Below are positions 5,782 through 11,626 of a DNA stretch of 11,626 nt, in pieces (position 1 is the stretch's first letter; each line of letters starts with the position of its first letter). The translations under genes were made by a program, and so were the position numbers. Below the pieces are notes generated by a model. The model saw only the letters and a list, made by a program, of their open reading frames with translations. It did not search any database and was not told the origin of the DNA. Source of the DNA: JAPOKJ01 sp043767985 (GTDB lineage Bacteria; Pseudomonadota; Gammaproteobacteria; Burkholderiales; Burkholderiaceae_E); the NCBI GenBank assembly GCA_043767985.1, contig JAYVKZ010000087.1, positions 1-11,626 of the forward strand. Reading direction: 5' to 3'.

Positions 5782-7215
5782 TTAGAGCTGAAAGCCTAAC
5801 CACAAGGTCATTCCTTCCGCCAAATCTCGCATAAAGCTCGGCTGGCTTGGCAGATGTGGCCTAGCGCCCAGGAGTTCGGCGTCATACCAAGTTTGAAACA
5901 TTGCGATGTCCGAGCCTCCATGAAAAGCAATCATGAGTTCATAGTTTAGAAATAAGCTTCGATGATCAAGATTGGCGGAACCAGAAAGTGCAAGCACATC
6001 ATCGATGATCACGAGTTTGGCGTGCTCAATTGGTTCGCTTAGCCATATTCGCCCTCCGGCTTGCGAAAGGGCACGAAGCGACCGGCTACGTGCAAAATCG
6101 GAAAGGCGATGATTTGAGCGCCTTGGCAGAAGCAAATCAACCTGCACGCCTCGACGAGCCGCCATGCACAGTGCCATCAGGAGTGCCGCATCCGGAACAA
6201 AATACGGCGTAACTAGGGCGATCCTCGCCTTTGCTTGATAAGCGGCACTGACCAGTAAGGCATGCAAAGTATCGTCGACTCGATCAGGTCCAGAGGGGAC
6301 TAACTGAGCGCAAGATTGGGCACCCACGTGAATCCCTAGTTTTGACATTTCTCCTAGCTCAACTGATTCACTTGACCTAGGAGTTGCCGACATCATTTGC
6401 AGATGTTTGGCGAAATACCAGTCTTGCTCGAATAGATCACTTGCTGCGAGAATGAGAGCGCCTTGTACATCAAAGGAGAGATCATGCCAGGCCGCTTGAT
6501 GCGTCTCCCCCTCAAAATACTCCGAGCACAGATTTCTTCCTCCGCACCACAGTCTTGCCATTGATGTGCCCGCATCTGCGATGACGAGCTTACGATGGTT
6601 TCGAAGATTGCTGCGACCCTTAAGTGAAGATCCGAGGGGTGGCACGAACGTGATGCAGCTCGCCCCTGAAAGGCGCAGCCTTTTCAGATCTGGACGCAAG
6701 CAAATGATGTGACTCAGCCCATCGAGGAGAACTCGCACCCGAACACCACTCTTTGCTTTGGCGCAAAGAAGCTCCACAATTTCGGTGCCCAAGCTGTCCT
6801 TTGCTAAGAGAAAAGTGCACAGCTCTATTTGGACCTGAGCGGCGTTGATCAATCCTATTAAGGCTTGCCGGGCGTGTTTACCGTCTTGGTGCACGTTTAA
6901 ATGGCTACAGTTCAGCGGGGGGCCTAGGCCGAGCGCTGAGATGGTTGATATCGCCCAGTTGTCCAGGCTTAAGGCTTTAGTGGCTACGTATGGCGGAAGG
7001 CTTTCAGCCTGCTTCAATTTTCTTGAGCCAAAGCTGAGAAAAAGAGGTAACGCAAGATAGGGCAGAAGAAGGATAAAGAGCATCCAGGCAATGGCGGCGG
7101 AAGGATGCCTGCGTTGCTTTAAAAGATGTGAGCTCAGAATATAGATGATCACCGTCACTGTCGTGATCAATCCGTGGAAAGTAATCCAACTGATGTTCAC
7201 GAAATCACTAAGCAT
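5782..7215 (-). CDS. Cardiolipin synthase-like phospholipase D family protein
   Basis: This 477-residue membrane enzyme would join two phosphatidylglycerols, or a related pair, into cardiolipin. Two N-terminal membrane helices (about residues 12-30 and 40-62) form the PLDc_N region typical of ClsA-type enzymes. Two HKD motifs follow: H207-R-K209-L-V-I-A-D214 with downstream G-G-R-N, and H398-A-K400-L-V-I-I-D405 with G-S-A-N-L-D. Length and order match ClsA (about 480 residues). The R-R-x-P-S-A-A-I-A-W segment after helix 1 is also family-like. It stands alone, with gene-poor DNA on both sides. The ATG at 7215 is preceded by GGAG about 10 bases upstream, a slightly long spacing. The bases around the start codon are repeated 50 bases upstream (see the repeat entry). 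The family and catalytic residues are certain; the exact lipid product is inferred. Confidence 0.9.
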   Translation of the reverse strand: MLSDFVNISWITFHGLITTVTVIIYILSSHLLKQRRHPSAAIAWMLFILLLPYLALPLFLSFGSRKLKQAESLPPYVATKALSLDNWAISTISALGLGPPLNCSHLNVHQDGKHARQALIGLINAAQVQIELCTFLLAKDSLGTEIVELLCAKAKSGVRVRVLLDGLSHIICLRPDLKRLRLSGASCITFVPPLGSSLKGRSNLRNHRKLVIADAGTSMARLWCGGRNLCSEYFEGETHQAAWHDLSFDVQGALILAASDLFEQDWYFAKHLQMMSATPRSSESVELGEMSKLGIHVGAQSCAQLVPSGPDRVDDTLHALLVSAAYQAKARIALVTPYFVPDAALLMALCMAARRGVQVDLLLPRRSNHRLSDFARSRSLRALSQAGGRIWLSEPIEHAKLVIIDDVLALSGSANLDHRSLFLNYELMIAFHGGSDIAMFQTWYDAELLGARPHLPSQPSFMRDLAEGMTLWLGFQL

Positions 7216-7270
7216 TGTTTCTTCACTCCATTGATTGACGCAGGATAGACACTATCACTAAGCGTCGTTT
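7204..7270. repeat. 17-bp direct repeat pair spanning the PLD gene start codon
   Basis: ATCACTAAGCATTGTTT (7204-7220) and ATCACTAAGCGTCGTTT (7254-7270) match at 15 of 17 positions and lie exactly 50 bases apart. The first copy contains the PLD start codon (CAT at 7213-7215, read on the minus strand); in the second copy the equivalent codon is ACG. Flanking sequence does not match, so this is not a simple long duplication. It may be a repeated protein- or RNA-binding site controlling initiation, or a small duplication scar. Confidence 0.55.
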
Positions 7271-7279
7271 GACCAAACG
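7266..7279. promoter_or_regulatory. 14-bp perfect palindrome upstream of the PLD gene
   Basis: CGTTTG-AC-CAAACG is an inverted repeat with 6-base arms and a 2-base centre, 51-64 bases upstream of the PLD start and overlapping the end of the second 17-bp repeat copy. Size and place suit an operator for a dimeric repressor or activator. Elsewhere in 7216-7426 I see no gene, only a TTGGCGCCAA palindrome (7386-7395). Confidence 0.35.
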
Positions 7280-7426
7280 CAAGACTACTCTCAAGGCGGC
7301 AGAGGGAGACTTGCTAACGATTACTTAACTAGCTAGTGCAACAATAAGAATCTTGTGCAGAACCCCATGCAGACTCCTATCGCCTTTGGCGCCAAGTCGG
7401 TGCATATCATGTGCTTGATTTACTGA

Positions 7427-7726
7427 TCAGCGTTGTTGCCTCGTTGAGCGCCCTGCCGATTGGCGCGATTCGAGTCGACAAGTTACTGGGAGCGCCGAAT
7501 GATCCTCTCGCGGGCATAGTGGCGAGGCCAGCGACGACAGCGCTGCGTAAGGAGCAGTGAAGGTGTTTGCCAACACTTCAACGAGAGGCGGCAAGACAGG
7601 CTCCTGTTGAGGCAAGGCCACAGCAAGCCCGTTGGTTGCTACTGCAGTATTGGTGGGGATAGGGCGATAAGGATTGATTGCCATCATGTCAAGACCTGAC
7701 CACAGCGCATATGCAAAAATGTCCAT
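7427..7726 (-). CDS. Unrecognised 99-residue protein downstream of copA
   Basis: This frame opens 17 bases after the copper ATPase stop and has AGAGGA about 12 bases before its ATG, so it could be the last gene of that transcript. The product is proline- and alanine-rich (start M-D-I-F-A-Y-A-L-W-S-G-L-D-M-M, then N-P-Y-R-P-I-P-T-N-T), with no membrane helix, no cysteine/histidine metal motif apart from one Cys and one His near the C-terminus, and a basic tail rich in Arg and Gln. I recognise no family. An internal ATG pair (codons 14-15) is an alternative start. It may be a chance frame, since codon use was not tested. Confidence 0.35.
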   Translation of the reverse strand: MDIFAYALWSGLDMMAINPYRPIPTNTAVATNGLAVALPQQEPVLPPLVEVLANTFTAPYAALSSLASPLCPREDHSALPVTCRLESRQSAGRSTRQQR

Positions 7727-7743
7727 GCTGGAGCTGATCCTCT

Positions 7744-10128
7744 TTATCTTTGCCGGAGCGCTACGTTGCGCAAACGTAGCGCATTACTGATCACCGACAC
7801 CGAGCTTAAGCTCATCGCCAATGCCGCAACCATAGGCGAAAGTAACCATCCTGTGATCGAGTAGAAAGCGCCAGCGGCCAAAGGCACTCCGAGCGAGTTG
7901 TAGAAAAAAGCGAAAATAAGGTTTTGCTTCATGTTAGCAATGGTGGCCACTGAAAGTGCGCGAGCCGTGGCTATGCCGCGCAAATCTCCCTTGACCAGGG
8001 TGACCTGGGCGCTGTTCATTGCTACGTCAGTGCCGGTACCCATGGCGATGCCTACATCGGCCTTCGCTAAGGCTGGAGCGTCATTGATCCCATCGCCAGC
8101 CATGGCGACGATACAGCCTTCGCTTTGCAGCCGGGTGACCAGGGCCAACTTGTCGGCAGGTTTGACCTCGCCGTAGACTTCACTGATCCCCAGTCGTTGG
8201 CCGACTTCGCGCGCCGTGGTCAGTCCATCGCCGGTCGCCATGATGATCCGAAGTCCTGCGTTACGCAGGGTGTTGAGTGCCTCCTGTGTCGTTGCCTTGA
8301 TCGGATCGGATACTGCTAGCAGACCCGCTAACTTTCCGTCGACAGCAAGGTGCATGACACTGGCACCTGTGCTGCGCAACTGTTCCGCTGAGGATGCCAA
8401 TGCGGAAACATCGACTTGAAATGTCTCCAAAAAAGTGACATTACCAAGCGCGATCGCCTTCTGTGAGACCAAGCCGCGCACACCGATGCCTGAAGACGAA
8501 TCAAACTGTTCTGGTTTACTGAGGGTCAGGCCCTGGGCTCGCGCTGCGGCGACGATTGCCATGGCTAGAGGATGCTCGCTGCCTTGGTCGATGCTCGCAG
8601 CTAAACGCAGGACCTCACTTGCCGTGTAGCCCTCGGCAGGTTCTGCCCGCTCGTAAACCGGTCGGCCTTCAGTGAGGGTCCCGGTCTTGTCGACGATGAG
8701 TGTGTCGACTTTGCGCAGATTTTCAATGGCGGCAGCGTCGCGAAATAGCACGCCCTGCGTTGCGCCACGGCCAGTGGCCACCATGATTGACATGGGAGTC
8801 GCTAGACCGAGCGCACACGGGCAGGCAATAATCAAGACGGACACCGCGTTGATCAGACCGAAAACCCAACTGGGCTCCGGCCCGAAAATACCCCAGGCGA
8901 AAAAGGTCAGTAGAGCGACGCCAATGACGGTCACCACAAAATACCCAGCGACCGTGTCTGCCATACGCTGCATGGGAGCGCGGGAGCGTTGCGCCATCGC
9001 CACCATTTGAACGATCTGAGACAATACGGTGGCGGAGCCAACACGTTCGCTTCGCATGACCAAGGCCCCGCTGGTGTTTAGAGTGGCACCAATGAGTTTG
9101 TCACCTGCTCGCTTGCTCACCGGCATGGGTTCACCTGTCAGCATGGACTCATCGATGGCGCTATTTCCTTCGATCACGATGCCATCGACCGGCACTTTTT
9201 CGCCGGGTCGAACGCGTAGCAAATTGCCGACATGAACATGGGTCAGCGGCACATCTTCCTCGCTCCCGTCATCATTCACACGACGGGCAGTTTTGGGAGC
9301 AAGCCCCAGCAGCGACTTGATCGCGGCTGAAGTACGCGATCGAGCCTTAAGCTCGAGCATTTGCCCGAGCAGGGTCAGCGTGATAATGACGGCTGCTGCT
9401 TCAAAGTAGACGGCAACACGCCCCATTGAAATAAATGAATCTGGGAATAGCTGTGGAGCAAGCGTGGCGACGACACTGTAGACAAAGGCTGCACTGGTAC
9501 CTAGACCGATGAGCGTCCACATATTCGGGCTTCGATGAAGCACCGACTGTAGGCCCCGTTCAAAGAAAGGCCAACCCGCCCAAAGCACGATAGGGATAGA
9601 TAATACTAGTTCTATCCAGCTCTGCGTCTTCATATCAAACCATTGCAGGCGGTGACCGAACATGGCGAGTACCGTCACCACGATGGTGAGGGGCAAGGTC
9701 CACCAAAAGCGACGACGAAAACTTGTTAGCTCAGGGTTTTCTTCGTCGTCGAGGCTGGGCTGTACGGGTTCCAAGGCCATGCCGCACTTTGGGCAGCTCC
9801 CCATTCTTGCTTGGCGAATCTCGGGGTGCATCGGACAGGTATAGGCGGTTGCAGAAGAAGTGGCAGCGGCGTCTTGCAATGCGATACTCGGTTGGACGTT
9901 CTGCAGGACGCTATCGGTTGAGCTACTTTTAGTAGAGTAACGCTCTGGGTCCGCAACATACTTAGTACGGCAGCTTGCGCTACAGAAATACGTTGTACGT
10001 CCTTCATGTTCGACATGGTGGATCGATTTCTCGCTCACCAACATCCCACATACAGGATCCTTAAGCGGAGTCGTGGCGTCCGCTTCCTGATCATGTGAGT
10101 CTAAGGCTGGATTCGGGATTGATGGCAT
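7744..10128 (-). CDS. copA: Copper-translocating P1B-type ATPase with YHS and CPMHP metal-binding domains
   Basis: This 794-residue inner-membrane pump uses ATP to move Cu+ out of the cytoplasm. It starts not with the common G-M-x-C-x-x-C HMA domain but with a YHS domain (about 23-64: D-P-V-C-G-M ... T-Y-F-C-S-A-S-C) and then a heavy-metal-binding domain (about 97-122: Y-T-C-P-M-H-P-E ... C-P-K-C-G-M). The core is complete: eight expected membrane helices, TGE at 331-333, C436-P-C438 in the transport helix, D480-K-T-G-T phosphorylation site, S-E-H-P at 517-520, G-D-G-I-N-D at 678-683, and Y743-N and M772-S-L-S-S near the end, as in Cu+ (P1B-1) pumps. It follows the SafE-like gene by 40 bases with AAAGGAG 5 bases before the ATG, so it likely belongs to the cco transcript. 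It could export surplus copper or feed cbb3 assembly like CcoI. Ag+ is also a possible substrate. Confidence 0.92.
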   Translation of the reverse strand: MPSIPNPALDSHDQEADATTPLKDPVCGMLVSEKSIHHVEHEGRTTYFCSASCRTKYVADPERYSTKSSSTDSVLQNVQPSIALQDAAATSSATAYTCPMHPEIRQARMGSCPKCGMALEPVQPSLDDEENPELTSFRRRFWWTLPLTIVVTVLAMFGHRLQWFDMKTQSWIELVLSIPIVLWAGWPFFERGLQSVLHRSPNMWTLIGLGTSAAFVYSVVATLAPQLFPDSFISMGRVAVYFEAAAVIITLTLLGQMLELKARSRTSAAIKSLLGLAPKTARRVNDDGSEEDVPLTHVHVGNLLRVRPGEKVPVDGIVIEGNSAIDESMLTGEPMPVSKRAGDKLIGATLNTSGALVMRSERVGSATVLSQIVQMVAMAQRSRAPMQRMADTVAGYFVVTVIGVALLTFFAWGIFGPEPSWVFGLINAVSVLIIACPCALGLATPMSIMVATGRGATQGVLFRDAAAIENLRKVDTLIVDKTGTLTEGRPVYERAEPAEGYTASEVLRLAASIDQGSEHPLAMAIVAAARAQGLTLSKPEQFDSSSGIGVRGLVSQKAIALGNVTFLETFQVDVSALASSAEQLRSTGASVMHLAVDGKLAGLLAVSDPIKATTQEALNTLRNAGLRIIMATGDGLTTAREVGQRLGISEVYGEVKPADKLALVTRLQSEGCIVAMAGDGINDAPALAKADVGIAMGTGTDVAMNSAQVTLVKGDLRGIATARALSVATIANMKQNLIFAFFYNSLGVPLAAGAFYSITGWLLSPMVAALAMSLSSVSVISNALRLRNVALRQR

Positions 10129-10168
10129 AGTGAGGCTCCTTTGCGTCAGCTTGGTGTGTTTCTCGAGA

Positions 10169-10855
10169 CTAAGGATTTGCGACGGTGATGCACCACGGCG
10201 CCTGGTTGTGTATTAGGCTCATCCACAAGCCCCAACTGGCGACCCCAAAAAGGGATAGGCCTGCTATTCGAGTGGCCCACGGCCCAGAGTCGTAACCGCG
10301 AAGTTTGGTCCAGGCCCAAGGACCGGCCATGAGGGACACACCGCTCCCCAAAGCAAACAGCGCCATCACCAAAGCCCCATCGATGACGTTGCTAGTGAGC
10401 GCCGCGACCATTAAGGCCGAGTACAACAGCCCGCAGGGCAAGAACACCCACAATACGCCGATGAGTCCAGGGGCCGAGCGAGGCAGGGCCCGGCTAACTC
10501 TGCTAGTTTTGCTCCAAACGACGCGCGCACTGGACTCGAGCCATTGAGGTTGGCGAGCTCTAATCAATAAGGTCAAGCCCAGAAGTGCGACAGCAACATG
10601 AAACATGGTCCAGACAGGACGCAGCGCTGCAGTATGAACGCTTAGCCAACCAAGCCCTTGCATCGATAATGCTGCCAACGCCCCGAATGCTGAGTATCCG
10701 GCGAGTCTACCCGCCTGAAAAGTGATGAGAATCGACACACTCTTGGCTGGGTTTGTGCTTGCAAGCCCTGCGCATGCTGAGCCACACATGGCTAGACAGT
10801 GCGGCCCACCCGCTAAACCCATCAGTAGTGCTGTCAACGCCATGGAGGTTTGCAT
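10169..10855 (-). CDS. TauE/SafE- or DsbD_2-like membrane protein of the cbb3 oxidase operon
   Basis: The 228-residue protein has about six membrane helices. It opens with G-L-A-G-G-P-H19-C20-L-A-M-C24-G, a thiol/histidine motif inside the first helix, and repeats a related motif in the middle, F-L-P-C141-G-L-L-Y-S-A-L. It ends with N-Q-A-P-W-C. Proteins of this family are annotated as sulfite exporters by distant similarity, but those next to ccoG/fixH genes are better viewed as helpers of cytochrome oxidase or copper handling; the conserved Cys and His could bind copper. That role is inferred from context. Its ATG overlaps the TAA of the upstream 84-residue gene by one base (TAATG), so translation is coupled. 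copA follows after 40 bases. Confidence 0.85.
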   Translation of the reverse strand: MQTSMALTALLMGLAGGPHCLAMCGSACAGLASTNPAKSVSILITFQAGRLAGYSAFGALAALSMQGLGWLSVHTAALRPVWTMFHVAVALLGLTLLIRARQPQWLESSARVVWSKTSRVSRALPRSAPGLIGVLWVFLPCGLLYSALMVAALTSNVIDGALVMALFALGSGVSLMAGPWAWTKLRGYDSGPWATRIAGLSLFGVASWGLWMSLIHNQAPWCITVANP

Positions 10856-11109
10856 TAGGTTTTCGCTGATCGCGACAGCCAGAGTGCCAAAATTGCCCCC
10901 ACCGAGCCTTGTATCCAGAACATAAAAAACGCCACGGTGTAGACGCTATGTCGACTGGGGTGAGCGAGTGGGCCGATTCCGTGAACCTCGGCAGGGTCGA
11001 TCAGGGAGAACACGATCAACTCCAATGCGCAGGCACTCAGGAACGATGCCCAAATGGCAATTGCCCAGGGATACACCGATGCGGTTGTTTTGGTCACATC
11101 CGGGTTCAT
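10855..11109 (-). CDS. Small two-helix membrane protein of the cbb3 oxidase operon
   Basis: This 84-residue protein has two predicted membrane helices (about 14-36 and 56-78) joined by a loop containing D-P-A-E-V-H-G-I-G-P-L and S-R-H-S-V-Y-T-V. Similar short proteins of unknown function sit between fixH and the SafE-like gene in many Burkholderiales cco clusters. The pattern (two helices, D-P in the loop, Y-T before an aromatic-rich second helix F-F-M-F-W) fits those. Its start overlaps the FixH-like stop by four bases (ATGA at 11106-11109), and its own stop overlaps the next ATG. A role in assembly or stability of the oxidase is inferred from position; no catalytic or metal motif is seen. 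Confidence 0.8.
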   Translation of the reverse strand: MNPDVTKTTASVYPWAIAIWASFLSACALELIVFSLIDPAEVHGIGPLAHPSRHSVYTVAFFMFWIQGSVGAILALWLSRSAKT

Positions 11110-11399
11110 GGCTGACGTCCTCCCGTGGCACTGTGGTTGCGTCCCATTTGAGCCGGTTGTAGGGGAGGCGTCGCAGATTCGACTTGTCGCTTGATCTGTA
11201 ACCCTTCACGATACTGATGTTCAGGCACCACCGCATCAGGACCTTTTAGGATGTAGACGGCAGTAATTGCGCAGGCCACCACGGCTGAAAGCGGGCCACT
11301 AATCACCATCCAAACATAGGGCTCCTTCCACCAAGGCCTCGCTTCGGCGGGACGTGAGGAAGCGTTTTCACTTGGGTACAAGGAAGATTGATTTTTCAT
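11106..11399 (-). CDS. FixH/CcoH-like cbb3 oxidase assembly protein
   Basis: This 97-residue single-pass membrane protein has a basic/aromatic segment P-W-W-K-E-P-Y-V-W (22-30) leading into one helix (about 30-51), then a short periplasmic tail with Q-x-G-R-N-H-S-A-T-G-G (84-94). This is the shortened FixH form common in Burkholderiales; classical FixH/CcoH is about 150-170 residues with a longer soluble domain. CcoH contacts cbb3 oxidase during assembly. The ATG at 11399 lies 32 bases inside the end of ccoG but has GGAG at about 8-base spacing, so the overlap is probably real. A TTG at 11381 is a weaker alternative. Confidence 0.8.
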   Translation of the reverse strand: MKNQSSLYPSENASSRPAEARPWWKEPYVWMVISGPLSAVVACAITAVYILKGPDAVVPEHQYREGLQIKRQVESATPPLQPAQMGRNHSATGGRQP

Positions 11400-11626
11400 G
11401 AATTTGCTCCGAGTCGAGCCCTTGAGGAGAGATGGAAAATTCGATCACATGTGAGCCTACGGACGTTCCCGTTGCCGGGATTTGCAGCCGAACAGGGACC
11501 CACCGTGCGCTGGCGCTGGCAACTGTGACCGTTTGAGGAGAGGTCATTTTCAATCCTGGCATGCCGCGAGCACCAAGTGAATAGGATTGCGCGTGTTCGG
11601 TGGCGTTCATGATCTGCAAGCGATAG
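11368..11626 (-). CDS. ccoG: CcoG/RdxA/FixG cbb3 oxidase accessory protein, C-terminal part (5' end outside window)
   Basis: The frame enters from the right edge (Y-R-L-Q-I-M-N-A-T-E) and covers the last 85 or so residues. The sequence matches the immunoglobulin-like FixG_C periplasmic domain: Y-R-L-Q-I-M-N, an alternating beta-strand pattern, H-V-I-E-F-S-I and an ending K-S-I-F-L-V-P-K. Full CcoG is about 470-490 residues with membrane helices and 4Fe-4S clusters upstream, and it helps copper delivery and reduction for cbb3 oxidase. The stop at 11368 lies inside the FixH-like gene. The ccoNOQP structural genes are expected further right but are not visible. Confidence 0.9.
   Translation of the reverse strand, partial: YRLQIMNATEHAQSYSLGARGMPGLKMTSPQTVTVASASARWVPVRLQIPATGTSVGSHVIEFSISPQGLDSEQIHEKSIFLVPK

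Noticed and set aside
7386..7395. TTGGCGCCAA palindrome
   Set aside because: Ten-base palindromes are common by chance, and no promoter was recognised beside it.
8672..9010. 112-codon and other plus-strand frames across the copper ATPase gene
   Set aside because: They mirror the codon pattern of copA on the opposite strand, and their composition (many Ala, Thr, Pro, Met) is typical of antisense shadows.
1..11626. CRISPR arrays, insertion sequences, tRNA or rRNA genes
   Set aside because: No regularly spaced long repeats, no terminal inverted repeats around a transposase frame, and no RNA gene-like segments were seen on reading. This was done by eye only.

Overview
The window looks like a chromosomal segment of a betaproteobacterium, most likely order Burkholderiales. 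The best evidence is the set of small genes after ccoG at the right end: a short FixH-type protein ending in an RNHxATGG-like tail, a two-helix 84-residue protein and a DsbD_2/SafE-type membrane protein. The GC content looks moderate by eye, near the low 50s percent; I did not compute it. No rRNA, tRNA, CRISPR array, transposase or phage gene was seen.

Layout. Positions 2-3184 read rightward. They hold the C-terminal part of a DUF294/GlnD-like nucleotidyltransferase protein, a DEDDh 3'-5' exonuclease almost touching it, a two-domain universal stress protein behind an FNR/FixK-like site, and a two-CBS-domain protein. A J-domain (CbpA-like) reading frame at 3181-3530 follows. It appears to be broken by a 1-base deletion right after its start codon, and it has also lost its C-terminal domains. 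From 3666 to the end every convincing gene is on the minus strand: a winged-helix/alpha-beta hydrolase fusion with an abnormal nucleophile elbow, a small secreted-type HExxH metallopeptidase, a cardiolipin synthase-like PLD enzyme, an unrecognised 99-codon frame, a copper P1B-type ATPase with YHS and CPMHP metal-binding modules, and the end of a cbb3 oxidase assembly operon (TauE/SafE-like, small membrane protein, FixH-like, C-terminus of CcoG).

How the parts work together. The right-hand block is a tightly packed operon (overlaps of 32, 4 and 1 bases, then a 40-base gap with a good Shine-Dalgarno before copA). It serves maturation and copper supply of the high-affinity cbb3 terminal oxidase. 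The stress protein and CBS protein on the left, with a TTGAT-N4-CGCAA site in front of the stress gene, fit a low-oxygen or energy-stress response. Joining the two sides into one redox-responsive neighbourhood is inference. The middle (about 4.9-5.8 kb) is the least ordinary part: it carries helically phased GAAA/TTTT repeats upstream of the metallopeptidase gene, palindromes in front of the hydrolase gene, and a second TTGAT-N4-CGCAA site. At 7204-7270 a 17-base sequence that includes the start codon of the PLD gene is repeated exactly 50 bases upstream of it.
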